Shown: piece after piece, positions 1-9,192 of the stretch
Numbering within the stretch: the stretch's first letter is position 1
How the letters are laid out: the number at the start of each line of letters is the position of its first letter
Assembly: GCA_017483185.1 (NCBI GenBank)
Contig: JAFULM010000017.1
Location: 44,462-108,461 of the forward strand
Length of the DNA stretch: 64,000 nucleotides
Direction: 5' to 3'
From: Prevotella sp.
GTDB taxonomy: Bacteria > Bacteroidota > Bacteroidia > Bacteroidales > Bacteroidaceae
The notes under the pieces: model-generated
Database searches by the model: none
What the model saw: only the letters and a program-made list of their open reading frames with translations
What the model was told of the DNA's origin: nothing
Program-made: the position numbers and the translations under genes

Positions 1-1
1 A

Positions 2-727
2 GACATGGGCAATCCCGTAACATACAACAGTATCCCTAATTTCACCGGGTACAACAATTATTGGAGCTACGGCAAAGGCAACGGATATGGAATCTATGCA
101 AGTGAGGAGGCATGGAACATCTGGTCCGACGATGAAGACAGCGAAGGCAATATCATATACGACGCACGTCAGGATTTCACCATTGACCCGACTCTCCATT
201 CCGAGAAAAAGGTCCTTGTCATCAACAAGTGGCTGGAAAGCGACATCAAGCGCGCTGAGGTGGAGCTTGCGCCCTACTCTTTCAACGCTGTGATTGAGAA
301 GACCATGTGGCCGCAGAACTATCCCATCATCAGACTTGAAGACGTCATGCTGATGTATGCGGAGCTTGCAGGAAACACCGATGCAACGGCCAAAGAGCTG
401 GTCAACAGAATACGTACCCGCACCGGAAGACCGGCCCTTACCGAATGGCAGACAGCAGACAGCAAGCGCTTTCTGGAAGCTGTGAAAGACGAACGCCGAC
501 GTGAGTTCATGGGCGAGGGAATCAGATGGCACGACCTCGTCAGATGGGACAACGACCTGGAGCCCATACGCAAGATGTTCTACAACTACGGCAAAAACAA
601 TCCGGACGTCCTCCCCGCATGTATATCGGCAATGGGGCGCATACAGGATTACAGTTATCTCTATCCCATTCCGTTTAACCAAATGAAAATAAATGATGGA
701 CTTTATCAACAGAATCCGGGATATTAA
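2..727 (+). CDS. SusD/RagB-family outer-membrane glycan-binding lipoprotein, C-terminal part
   Basis: The gene enters from the left edge, so the lipoprotein signal, most TPR helices and the true start are outside the window; about 241 residues remain. The visible part has the family's C-terminal signature: a 'YPIIRLEDVMLMYAE' segment about residues 105-120, followed by 'RRREFMGEGIRWHDLVRW', the usual closing helix pair. SusD proteins sit on the cell surface next to a SusC TonB-dependent transporter and hand it oligosaccharides; the partner susC should lie just upstream, outside the window. The stop overlaps the start of the next gene by 35 bases, so the two are probably translated together. 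Substrate is inferred only from the downstream enzymes (unsaturated uronide hydrolase, GH2), which suggest a pectin-like glycan. Confidence 0.93.
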   Translation, partial: DMGNPVTYNSIPNFTGYNNYWSYGKGNGYGIYASEEAWNIWSDDEDSEGNIIYDARQDFTIDPTLHSEKKVLVINKWLESDIKRAEVELAPYSFNAVIEKTMWPQNYPIIRLEDVMLMYAELAGNTDATAKELVNRIRTRTGRPALTEWQTADSKRFLEAVKDERRREFMGEGIRWHDLVRWDNDLEPIRKMFYNYGKNNPDVLPACISAMGRIQDYSYLYPIPFNQMKINDGLYQQNPGY

Positions 728-3188
728 CATCCCGTTCGTATTGTCAGCGTTATTTATCTTTAACCTCGCTGGTGAGGCATCAGCACAAAATGCCTCTGCC
801 TCTCCTGACATGAATGAGCCGATGACGAGCGTCATCGAACGCGGTTTGGAGCGTTGTCGCGAACAGGCCCTGACACTCGCAGAAACCGTCGGTAAGGAAG
901 AGGGGAAATTTCCACAGACGTATGACAACGGACGCTTGCGTACGACACATTACAAGAATTGGGTGTGCGGCTTCTTTCCCGGCATGCTTTGGATGCTGAA
1001 CGGCGACAAAAAGGATGAGAAGATGGAGGAATACGCCAGACTTTTCACCGAACGTGTCATCCCCTGCAAGGACATCAAGACGACACACGACCTGGGCTTC
1101 ATGCTCTACTGCTGTATGGCTCCGGCCTACCGGCAGACTGGAGACAGACGCTATCTTGAAGCGATGATGACCGGAGCTGACAATCTCGCCCTGCGGTTTG
1201 ACAAACGTGTGGGAGTGATAAAATCATGGAACGCAAAGAAACACTGGCGCTATCCTGTCATTATCGACAACATGATGAACCTCGAACTTCTGTGCTTTGC
1301 CGCAAGACAGAGCGGAAGCAAACGGCTCCTCAACATAGCGACAACCCACGCCCGGACAACGATGAAGAACCATTTCCGCGATGACAACAGTAGTTTCCAC
1401 GTGGTGGAATACGACACGGTGAACGGCGGATATAAGGAGCGTGCCACGTATCAGGGATATGCCGACAACTCTTCATGGTCAAGGGGGCAGGCCTGGGCCT
1501 TGTATGGCTTCACAATGATGTACCGGGAAACCGGCCGGCATGAGTATCTCGATCAGGCCAAAAAGGTGGCCGCATATCTCTGCTCGCGCAAGGACTGGCC
1601 GGCAGACATGATTCCTTATTGGGATTTTGACGCCGCCCCACTCTCCTCCGCGAAAGGGGCCAAGAGAATCCTCTCCGACAGCAAGGACCGAGAGGGTTCC
1701 GTCCCGCGTGACGCTTCTGCAGCGGCCTGCATGGCGAGCGCCTTCATTGAACTGAGCATGTATGACAAAGAGAACGGGGAAAGATGGCTCGGAATGGCGG
1801 AACACCAGTTGCGCAGCCTTTCCACGCCGACATATCTTGCAGAGAGAGGCGAGAACGGCGGGTTTGTCCTGAAGCATGGCGTTGGCAACCTTAACAAGAA
1901 TTCTGAGGTCGACGTCCCTCTGACATACGGAGACTATTACTACACGGAGGCTCTGCTACGCTATAAGTCAATGCTTGAAGGCAGGAAGTATATAGCCGGA
2001 GAGTCCACATCTGATGACCGGCAGTATTGGATTGACCTGCTGACGAAGATTGCGTCTCCGGTAATCGACAATCTTTCCGAAGGTTCGCTCCACAGGAATA
2101 TGCCGTTCGAATCAAAAGATCCAAACCGCAGAGAGGTTTCTTATCTCGAAGCAGCCGGACGGACTATCCTCGGACTCAGCGGATGGCTTTCGCTCGGTGC
2201 TGACGGGTCAGCGGAGGGAATGTTGCGTGGCGAATGGCTTAAGAAGACGCGCAGGGCCATAGCAAACATGGTGGACACGAAGTCTCCTGACTACATGCTC
2301 TTCGACTATCTGCACATCGGGGACAAGCGTTACAATCAGGCTCTCGTGGACGCGGCCTTCTTTGCCCAAGGTCTGTTGAGGGCGAAGTCACAACTCTATG
2401 ACGCCCTCGACAAGAAGACGCAACAGAACATAATCAACGAGTTGAAGCGCAGTCGCAATATCAAACCCAACGAAAGCAACTGGCTGCTCTTCGCCTCCAT
2501 AATTGAGGCCTTCATGCTTGAAACGACCGGCGACTGCGACAAACAGCGGCTCACATACGGCGTAAAGCGGTTCATGGAGGACGGATGGTATAAGGGTGAC
2601 GGCATCTATGGAGACGGGAACGACTACCGGGCCGACTACTACAACAGCTTTGTCATCAACACCATGCTCACCGATGTCGTCGATGTGATGGCGAAACACG
2701 GCCTTGTTGCCGATGATGTCCTTGACAGACAGCGGAAAAGACAGCAGAGATATGCCGCAATACAGGAGCGGCAGATCATGCCGGACGGAGCGTTCCCCGT
2801 ATGCGGCCGTTCGATGGCCTACCGCTTCGCGTGTTTCAGCCAACTGGCCCAGACCGCGCTCCAGCACCGGCTTCCCGCTCCACTGACACCGGCACAGGTG
2901 AGATGCGCCATGACCGCAATGGTCAAGCGCATACAGCAGAATGACAACTTCGACAAAGACGGCTGGCTCGTTGCCGGTTTCTCCGGCCATCAGCCTTCCA
3001 TTGCCGAAAAGTACATCAACACCGGCTCCCTCTATCTGTGCACCGCAGCGTTCAGTGCCCTCGGCCTGCCGGCCGATGATGAGTTCTGGGTTGTGCCGCA
3101 GACACCGTGGACTGCCGTCAAGGCCTATGGCGGAACAGACATTCCGTGCGATCACGCCCTGAGGGACTCAAAATGGAAAAAGAAATAG
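693..3188 (+). CDS. Exported GH88 unsaturated uronyl hydrolase fused to a DUF2264 domain
   Basis: An 831-residue two-domain protein with an N-terminal signal peptide (about residues 1-31, ending AGEASAQ). Residues about 45-430 match glycoside hydrolase family 88, which removes the 4,5-unsaturated uronic acid left at the non-reducing end by polysaccharide lyases. The two catalytic aspartates of the family are visible: D133 in HDLGF and D192 in DNMMNL. Residues about 440-831 match DUF2264, a helical-barrel domain found in Bacteroidota PULs. The ATG at 693 (or 696) overlaps the susD-like gene by 35 bases, in keeping with translational coupling. It most likely finishes off pectin or glycosaminoglycan fragments in the periplasm; which of the two cannot be told from sequence. 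The fusion is unusual because the two domains are commonly separate genes. Confidence 0.88.
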   Translation: MMDFINRIRDINIPFVLSALFIFNLAGEASAQNASASPDMNEPMTSVIERGLERCREQALTLAETVGKEEGKFPQTYDNGRLRTTHYKNWVCGFFPGMLWMLNGDKKDEKMEEYARLFTERVIPCKDIKTTHDLGFMLYCCMAPAYRQTGDRRYLEAMMTGADNLALRFDKRVGVIKSWNAKKHWRYPVIIDNMMNLELLCFAARQSGSKRLLNIATTHARTTMKNHFRDDNSSFHVVEYDTVNGGYKERATYQGYADNSSWSRGQAWALYGFTMMYRETGRHEYLDQAKKVAAYLCSRKDWPADMIPYWDFDAAPLSSAKGAKRILSDSKDREGSVPRDASAAACMASAFIELSMYDKENGERWLGMAEHQLRSLSTPTYLAERGENGGFVLKHGVGNLNKNSEVDVPLTYGDYYYTEALLRYKSMLEGRKYIAGESTSDDRQYWIDLLTKIASPVIDNLSEGSLHRNMPFESKDPNRREVSYLEAAGRTILGLSGWLSLGADGSAEGMLRGEWLKKTRRAIANMVDTKSPDYMLFDYLHIGDKRYNQALVDAAFFAQGLLRAKSQLYDALDKKTQQNIINELKRSRNIKPNESNWLLFASIIEAFMLETTGDCDKQRLTYGVKRFMEDGWYKGDGIYGDGNDYRADYYNSFVINTMLTDVVDVMAKHGLVADDVLDRQRKRQQRYAAIQERQIMPDGAFPVCGRSMAYRFACFSQLAQTALQHRLPAPLTPAQVRCAMTAMVKRIQQNDNFDKDGWLVAGFSGHQPSIAEKYINTGSLYLCTAAFSALGLPADDEFWVVPQTPWTAVKAYGGTDIPCDHALRDSKWKKK

Positions 3189-3269
3189 GGGCATCCGACA
3201 TTTGGGGTGATATTTCGACTGATGTCAGCGTGATAAGTCTATATGACCGACGATATGATGGAAGGGATG

Positions 3270-3680
3270 TGGAAACGTAAGGATAATATCAAATTTTTAA
3301 CATTTCGTTTTCCTTCAAAATCGAGACACAAATGCCGCGTTTTTAACATTGCCACGCCGTTTTCCGGCCGAAAAATTTTGGCGACCTTACCGTAAGGGCC
3401 TTATTGCTCTGCAACGAGCATGCCATTGGTCTGCAACGGGCACGTCGTCGCACAGCAACGAGCGCCCCGTTGCAGAGCAATAAGGCCCTTACGGTGAGAC
3501 GTAAAATATGTAAGAATCTTTCGATGCGGCATATTTGTCTGATTGTCAGCAGGTTGCGAAAATCGCCGAAAAATCGCAAATTTTGGCCCGAGGTCGCGAT
3601 TTCTCCGGACAATGCGCGTTTTTCGAAACGTTTGTAAAGATTGTTCTGAGTTTTTAACACTTTGGCCATATATCCGATTT
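3270..3680. repeat. GC-rich nested palindromic intergenic element, copy A
   Basis: The 607-base gap 3189-3795 holds no credible gene. Its centre is a long palindrome with perfect 28-bp arms at 3389-3416 and 3468-3495 (outer end ACCGTAAGGGCC), and an interior full of GCAACGGGC/GCCCGTTGC blocks. AT-rich flanks with TTTTTAACATT on the left and GAGTTTTTAACACTT on the right also occur around copy C at 25379-25487. Short open frames across it are by-products of the repeat. Function unknown; it could end transcription of the PUL genes, and could also be a mobile repeat. Confidence 0.8.
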
Positions 3681-3795
3681 TCAGGATTATCCAATATCCG
3701 GACTATCCTCCCAAATGTCGGATGAACCAGAAATAGGCTGTGAAAAGTAAAACATATTAATTTTAAATATTACTATAACAAAAAAAGAAACCATT

Positions 3796-4596
3796 ATGAA
3801 GAGATTATTTATTGCCATTGCAGCAACGGCGATGACCGCCATTGCTGACGCGCAGGTCCTGCGACAGAATTTTATGGACGGAGTAAAGTCAGGCGACACT
3901 CTTGAGAAACATGTCTATACGGAAGCCAGGGCTTCTCAGGTATTTGAAGGAACGTGGAACGGCGCTTTCAATAAGAAAGAGAACAACATGCCTTCACCCA
4001 AGGCCGCCGAAGGACTGTCATATCCCGGATATAAAGAAGGCGGGGCTTCCATTGCGTTCGGCTATGAAGCCGGGGTGAAGGGAACTCGGACGTCCACATA
4101 CACTCTGACACAAAACGGAAAAGGAGTCGGAGGCAAGGGAACCATGTATGTCAGCTGTCTTGTCCGCGTAAACGGCAAGATAGGTGTGAAATCTCCGAAA
4201 CAGATAATCAATCTGGCGACATATCCAACCGGTGCGGGTGGCCGTGCCGGAATAACGATTACACGCAGTGCTACCGAACAAGGAAAAATAAATATGGGAT
4301 GCGACCTGCAGAAAGTCCGGGTATTAAGTTCAAAGAGCATCAATATGAAAGAGACCAATCTCATTGTCCTGAAACTCGACTATAACAAGGGTGAGGTCTC
4401 GCTCTTTATCAATCCCGACACAAAAGGCGCTGAACCTGCGGCCGACTGCGTAGCAAAAGCCGGCGACGATCCGGAAGGCAAGTCAAGCCTCAAAGGAGCG
4501 ATGAAGGCTCTCTCTATCATCAACAGCAACTCTTTCTCTAACATCCTCATCGGCAACTTCCGCATCTCTGCCGATTGGACAAGCATCTGCAACTAA
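3796..4596 (+). CDS. Exported protein of unknown function in the PUL, possible beta-sandwich
   Basis: A 266-residue protein with a clear signal peptide (MKRLFIAIAATAMTAIADAQ). The mature part is rich in glycine and beta-prone stretches, with a 'GLSYPGYKEGG' segment near residue 75 and repeated short strands, as in concanavalin-like jelly-roll proteins that accompany Bacteroidota glycan enzymes; that fold is an inference from composition, not from a recognised motif. No catalytic motif is visible. Its TAA stop shares one base with the ATG of the GH2 gene (TAATG), so the two form a coupled pair. Role probably binding or modifying the same glycan as the neighbouring enzymes. No promoter was recognised in front of it, and copy A of the palindromic element separates it from the GH88 gene. 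Confidence 0.75.
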   Translation: MKRLFIAIAATAMTAIADAQVLRQNFMDGVKSGDTLEKHVYTEARASQVFEGTWNGAFNKKENNMPSPKAAEGLSYPGYKEGGASIAFGYEAGVKGTRTSTYTLTQNGKGVGGKGTMYVSCLVRVNGKIGVKSPKQIINLATYPTGAGGRAGITITRSATEQGKINMGCDLQKVRVLSSKSINMKETNLIVLKLDYNKGEVSLFINPDTKGAEPAADCVAKAGDDPEGKSSLKGAMKALSIINSNSFSNILIGNFRISADWTSICN

Positions 4597-7500
4597 TGAA
4601 ATACATATCTATAAAGACCGCTATCATAGTCCTGCTGTCCTTGGCCGTCTCTTCCACGGCACAGGCACAGCGGGTGAAGTACAACTTCAATTCCGGATGG
4701 CATTGGGTGACAGGAAAGAAGAATGACGTCAAGACATTCTTCCAGACGCCACTATCCCAAAAGTCCGGAGCCCATGACTGCACTTTGCCTCATGCGTGGA
4801 ACGAAGACGAGGCTTTCGCCAAGACTCTCCCGGAAATGGCCGGCGGTGTCGTGTGGTACTACAAGACGTTCCGTCTTCCGCAATCCGACAAAGGGAAGAA
4901 AGTGTTCATCGAGTTTGAAGGGGCCCGTCAGGCCGCAGACGTATGGGTCAACGGCAAGTCCGTTGGGTTTCATGAAAATGGCGTCATGGCTTTTGGCTTT
5001 GACATTACACCTTATATATATTATGACCGTGCCAACGAGATATGTGTGCGCACGGATGCGGACTGGTGGTATCATGAGCGGCCGCAAGACGGAATAGCCG
5101 GAGGAACGAAATTCCAGTGGAACGACCGCAATTTCAATTTCATGGCGGCAGGTCTCAGAGCCAATGTCAATCTTCACGTCACGGGGAAAGTCCATCAGAC
5201 CCTGCCCCTTTACTCCAACCTCAAGACTACCGGTGTCTATGTCTACGGCTCTGATTATGACATAAAGGGTCGGAAAGTGACCTGCAACATCGAGTCGCAG
5301 ATCATCAACAGCACCGATGCCGCGGCAAAGGTGCAGCTGACAGCTGAGGTGACCGACCGGCAGACGGGAAAGACAGTAGCGAGGTTCAAAGGCTCTGCTG
5401 CCACCATCGCCGCAGGGGACACCGCCGTACTGAAAGCGAAAGAACTGCTCTCCGGCATACACTTCTGGTCATGGGGATACGGCTATCTATATGACGTCAG
5501 GACGTCACTCACCGTCAACGGCAAGACAGCTGACGAGGTGACCACACGCACCGGTTTCCGCAAAACCCGCTTCGGAGAAGGTAAAATCTGGCTCAACGAC
5601 CGTGTCATGATGGTCCACGGCTACGCTCAGCGCACGACCAACGAATGGCCGGCTCTCGGTGTCAACATCCCGGCTTGGATGTCCGACTATTCTAACGATC
5701 TCTTCGTGAAGTCCGGCGGCAATGTGGTGAGATGGATGCACGTCTGCCCCTCCAAACAGGACGTCGAGTCGTGTGACCGCGTGGGACTGATACAGGCGAT
5801 GCCGGCCGGTGACGCGGAAAAAGACCGTGAGGGACGCTCGTGGGAAATGAGGAAAGAACTCATGCGCGACGCCATAATCTACAACCGCAACAACCCTTCC
5901 ATCATGTTCTATGAAAGCGGCAACAGCCGTGTCACCGAACAGCACATGGCGGAAATGAAAGCCATAAGGGACATGTATGACCCCAACGGCGGACGTGCCG
6001 CCGGATGCCGCGAGATGCTCAATGTCGACATTGCCGAATATGGAGGTGAGATGCTCTACATCAACAAATCCAAGAAGCATCCGATGTGGGCTATGGAATA
6101 CTGCCGTGATGAGGCCAACAGACTATATTGGGATGAGTTCTCCTATCCTTACCACACGCAGGGCGCCGGTCCATACTACCGCAAGGCTTATGCCGGGAAA
6201 TACAATCAGAACAACGACCAGTTTGCCATTGAGCAGATACGCCGTTGGGACGAATACTATCAGGTTCGTCCGGGATTCGGAAAGCGAAACAGTTCCGGAG
6301 GTGTGAAAATCATCTTCTCCGACTCCAACACCCACGGGCGTTCGGAAGTTCCGCAGCGTGTCAGCGGCGTCGTCGACGCTATGCGCATACCGAAGGATGC
6401 GTTCTATTGTATGCAGGTGATGTGGGACTCTTGGGTGGACATCGAGCACAAGAAGACCTACATCATAGGCCATTGGAACTATCCGGAGGGAGTCAGAAAG
6501 AACGTCTACGTCTGCTCCACATCGCCCGTCGTGGCTCTGTTGCAGGACGGCAAGGAGATCGCACGCTGCGACTCCAGCGAATATGACTTCCTGTACACGT
6601 TCAAGAACGTAGCCTGGCAGCCGGGAACACTGAAGGCCGTCGGCTATGCCGCAGACGGCACCACTGTCGAGTCTGAGTATGAGATAAAGACCGCCGGAGC
6701 GGCTGACCATATCAGACTGACACTGATGAAGGACCCCAACGGCATGAAAGCCGACGGTGCCGATGTAGCCATCGTTCAGGTTGAGGTTGTCGACAAAGAT
6801 GGCATACGCTGTCCGGTAGATAACCGCACCATGCACTACACCGTGGAAGGACAAGGCGAATACCGCGGAGGGTGCGCCAAGACCGGTGAGAATGACAACG
6901 GCATCCTCAACGAATATCTGCCGGTGGAATGTGGCATAAGCCGCGTGATGGTGCGTTCGACGACAACGCCAGGCGATATCAGGCTGAACGTTTCCTGCCG
7001 CGGTCTGAAAAGTGAGACCATCTCATGGAAGTCCGAAGCCATGCCGGCAGAGGCGGCACAGGGTCTGAACACGTTCTTTGCGGCGGACAGATTGTCCGGC
7101 ATACTTGACCGCGGCGAGACGCCTTTGACACCGTCTTATACTGACAAGTATGCCACGGTTGACATCATCGGTGCCGAGACAGAGACCAACCAAGACAATG
7201 TCGCCAACGCCTATGACGACAACGAGTTGACATCATGGAGCAACGACGGCAAGCTGGCCACGGCAAGCATTACCTATGAACTCCGTGAAGCTGCTCCGAT
7301 AGAGAAGATCAGCCTTAAGATTTCCGGATGGAAAAGACGTTGCTATCCGCTTGAGGTCTATGCTGACGGCAAACGTGTCTTCTCGGGTTGGACACCTATA
7401 TCGCTCGGTTACTGCTATCTCGACATCCCCCAACCGATAAAGGCCAAGAAGTACACGGTCAAACAAATCGGTGCCGGTGTTGACAAAGACGATTTCGACC

Positions 7501-7613
7501 AGATTGTCGAAATCGCAGGCGGACCGACAGGCGCTTTTGACAATGTGCAGAAGAGCGGAAAAGGCCGCGCTGAATTGAAAATAATAGAAATCGACTTCTT
7601 GAGAAAGCTATGA
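4596..7613 (+). CDS. Exported glycoside hydrolase family 2 enzyme (beta-galactosidase-like)
   Basis: 1005 residues from the ATG at 4596, which gives a good signal peptide (MKYISIKTAIIVLLSLAVSS...AQAQ); an upstream in-frame ATG at 4575 would spoil it. Domain order: GH2 sugar-binding jelly roll (about 25-190), Ig-like domain (about 200-305), TIM barrel (about 310-610), DUF4982-like and further Ig-like regions (about 625-800), and a C-terminal discoidin/CBM32-like domain (about 845-960). The likely nucleophile is E501 in 'WAMEYC'. At the acid/base position the usual N-E pair is replaced: the segment reads NNPSIMFYESGNS, so S444 stands where Glu is expected and E440 lies four residues earlier. 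It may still be active with E440. Substrate not determined; a galactoside or related sugar of pectin side chains is plausible. Confidence 0.88.
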   Translation: MKYISIKTAIIVLLSLAVSSTAQAQRVKYNFNSGWHWVTGKKNDVKTFFQTPLSQKSGAHDCTLPHAWNEDEAFAKTLPEMAGGVVWYYKTFRLPQSDKGKKVFIEFEGARQAADVWVNGKSVGFHENGVMAFGFDITPYIYYDRANEICVRTDADWWYHERPQDGIAGGTKFQWNDRNFNFMAAGLRANVNLHVTGKVHQTLPLYSNLKTTGVYVYGSDYDIKGRKVTCNIESQIINSTDAAAKVQLTAEVTDRQTGKTVARFKGSAATIAAGDTAVLKAKELLSGIHFWSWGYGYLYDVRTSLTVNGKTADEVTTRTGFRKTRFGEGKIWLNDRVMMVHGYAQRTTNEWPALGVNIPAWMSDYSNDLFVKSGGNVVRWMHVCPSKQDVESCDRVGLIQAMPAGDAEKDREGRSWEMRKELMRDAIIYNRNNPSIMFYESGNSRVTEQHMAEMKAIRDMYDPNGGRAAGCREMLNVDIAEYGGEMLYINKSKKHPMWAMEYCRDEANRLYWDEFSYPYHTQGAGPYYRKAYAGKYNQNNDQFAIEQIRRWDEYYQVRPGFGKRNSSGGVKIIFSDSNTHGRSEVPQRVSGVVDAMRIPKDAFYCMQVMWDSWVDIEHKKTYIIGHWNYPEGVRKNVYVCSTSPVVALLQDGKEIARCDSSEYDFLYTFKNVAWQPGTLKAVGYAADGTTVESEYEIKTAGAADHIRLTLMKDPNGMKADGADVAIVQVEVVDKDGIRCPVDNRTMHYTVEGQGEYRGGCAKTGENDNGILNEYLPVECGISRVMVRSTTTPGDIRLNVSCRGLKSETISWKSEAMPAEAAQGLNTFFAADRLSGILDRGETPLTPSYTDKYATVDIIGAETETNQDNVANAYDDNELTSWSNDGKLATASITYELREAAPIEKISLKISGWKRRCYPLEVYADGKRVFSGWTPISLGYCYLDIPQPIKAKKYTVKQIGAGVDKDDFDQIVEIAGGPTGAFDNVQKSGKGRAELKIIEIDFLRKL

Positions 7614-7729
7614 TTTCGATGAAAAGATTTATTCTCTCCTTATGTGCAGCTGCGCTCCTGACGGACGCAGCTGCACTGCGTATAAAGTCTCTTTTCGACG
7701 CCGACTGGTATCTTGTTGCACAAAGATGA
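7610..7729 (+). pseudogene. Truncated start of a further exported glycosidase (39-codon remnant)
   Basis: An ATG at 7610 overlaps the GH2 stop (ATGA) and opens 39 codons: a signal-peptide-like N-terminus (ISMKRFILSLCAAALLTDAAA) followed by RIKSLFDADWYLV, which resembles the 'FDxDWxF' segment that begins mature GH2 enzymes. A TGA at 7727 ends the frame and no continuation is found in any frame before the next gene at 7904. The overlap suggests it once was the next operon member and lost everything after its first exon-sized stretch by deletion. It could alternatively be a real small exported peptide, which is less likely. Confidence 0.55.
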
Positions 7730-7850
7730 TGGTTATATCTCATCATCAGAAGCGCAATTGAGACATGTATGACGGAACGGAACAAAGTTTCTTTAACGTA
7801 AGATTTCATAAACAATCGAAAACGCTCATTGCCGGCTGATATATCATGAC

Positions 7851-7858
7851 TATCTTTG
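7851..7858 (+). promoter_or_regulatory. Promoter -7 element for the acylase gene
   Basis: TATCTTTG matches the Bacteroidota -7 consensus TAnnTTTG. A TTG at 7828-7830 lies at the right distance for the -33 box. It is about 45 bases upstream of the start at 7904, so the acylase is probably transcribed apart from the PUL. Confidence 0.65.
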
Positions 7859-7903
7859 TCCACGAAGATAATCATATATTCTAACTAAACATTTATCGCA
7901 ATT

Positions 7904-9010
7904 ATGGGACAAAGACGATTTTCTATTTTCACGGGTCAGAGACTCCTTTTCATACTGACTTCGCTGGCAATGCTCGCTAATGTTACGGAAACCGATGCCT
8001 GTACGGGTATCACCCTGAAAAGCAGGGACGGACATACCGTCGTGGCACGCACCATCGAATGGGGAGGCAGCAACCTGAAAAGCAGCTATGTCGTCGTGCC
8101 ACGCGGACACACGATGTCTTCCTATATCAACGGAGAAAAGGGCGGCATGACATTCCGGGCACGTTACGGATATGTGGGTATGGCTGTCGAGACGGAAGAG
8201 AATGTCACCGAAGGACTCAACGAAGAAGGACTCTCGGCGGGGTTGTTCTACTTTCCGCGTTACGGACAATATGAGGAATACAGCCCGGCTAACAGAACAA
8301 AAACCATCGGAGACCTGCAGGTGGTGGCATGGATTCTGGGTAGTTTCAAGACGATAGACGAAGTAAAGAAAGGCATCGCCGACATTCACATAACCACTGC
8401 CGACCCGCGTTCATCAACTGTCCACTGGCGAATAGCCGAGCCTTCGGGACGACAGGTTGTGCTGGAGATTGTGGACGGGAAAACAACATTCTATGAGAAT
8501 CCCATCGGTGTGCTCACCAATTCGCCGGGCTTCGAGTGGCACCTGACCAATCTCAACAACTACATCAACCTCCGTCCCGGGACTGAAGAACCGCGCGCGA
8601 TGGGCAGCTTCGGGATGGCCTCCTTCGGCGCGGGCAGCAGCATGATAGGACTGCCGGGAGACGTCACGCCGCCGGCACGGTTTGTCAGGGCCGCCTTCTA
8701 CACGGCTACGGCACGACAGGCGGACACGACCGAGGAGAACGTGATGCAGTCGTTCCAGATACTGAACAACTTTGATATTCCGCCCGGTGTTGAGTTTGCA
8801 GAGGGAAAAGTTCCGTCGGACATACCCAGTGCCACGCAATGGACAACGGCCACGGACATGAGCGGAAGGAAGATCTACTACCGCACGATGTACAACAGCG
8901 CCATACGCTGTCTGGACCTTGGCACCATCGACTTCGCGAAAGTAAAGTATCAGTCGGCTCCGCTCGACAACACGAAAACCCAACCGGTGACAATGATCAG
9001 GGTGAAATGA
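7904..9010 (+). CDS. Exported linear-amide hydrolase of the penicillin V acylase / bile salt hydrolase family
   Basis: A 368-residue Ntn-type hydrolase. The N-terminus is a signal sequence ending ETDA; cleavage just before C33 (CTGITL) would expose the catalytic N-terminal cysteine, as in this family. R49 of ARTIEWG matches the conserved arginine; the following position is Glu where many bile salt hydrolases have Asp, as in the broader penicillin V acylase group. Length after processing (about 336) fits the family. The protein would act in the periplasm or outside and hydrolyse amide bonds of conjugated bile acids, penicillin V or N-acyl signals; sequence alone does not choose. It has its own promoter and is closed by a strong hairpin. 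Confidence 0.85.
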   Translation: MGQRRFSIFTGQRLLFILTSLAMLANVTETDACTGITLKSRDGHTVVARTIEWGGSNLKSSYVVVPRGHTMSSYINGEKGGMTFRARYGYVGMAVETEENVTEGLNEEGLSAGLFYFPRYGQYEEYSPANRTKTIGDLQVVAWILGSFKTIDEVKKGIADIHITTADPRSSTVHWRIAEPSGRQVVLEIVDGKTTFYENPIGVLTNSPGFEWHLTNLNNYINLRPGTEEPRAMGSFGMASFGAGSSMIGLPGDVTPPARFVRAAFYTATARQADTTEENVMQSFQILNNFDIPPGVEFAEGKVPSDIPSATQWTTATDMSGRKIYYRTMYNSAIRCLDLGTIDFAKVKYQSAPLDNTKTQPVTMIRVK

Positions 9011-9079
9011 TGGGTGACAAAGATGACGTCAACATCATTAGGCTTGAAGGTGATGCACTCAGAACAAGGAGGCTTAACT

Positions 9080-9142
9080 GATAATATGAAAATAGAGGCG
9101 GATGACCGCGACTGGGTCATCCGCCTCTATTTTCATATTATC
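9080..9142. terminator. Perfect 28-bp hairpin between convergent genes
   Basis: Arms 9080-9107 and 9115-9142 are perfectly complementary with a 7-base loop. It lies between the acylase (+) and the gltD-like gene (-), with A/T-rich outer ends, so it can act as a terminator in both directions. Confidence 0.8.
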
Positions 9143-9192
9143 GGTGTCTGAAACAGACTTGAATCTATATAGAGCCGACACATGGTCGAGCG

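Noticed and set aside
1392-1408. TTTCCACGTGGTGGAA considered as a parS-like site
   Set aside because: Imperfect palindrome inside the GH88 coding region, 16 kb from parAB, explained by codons.
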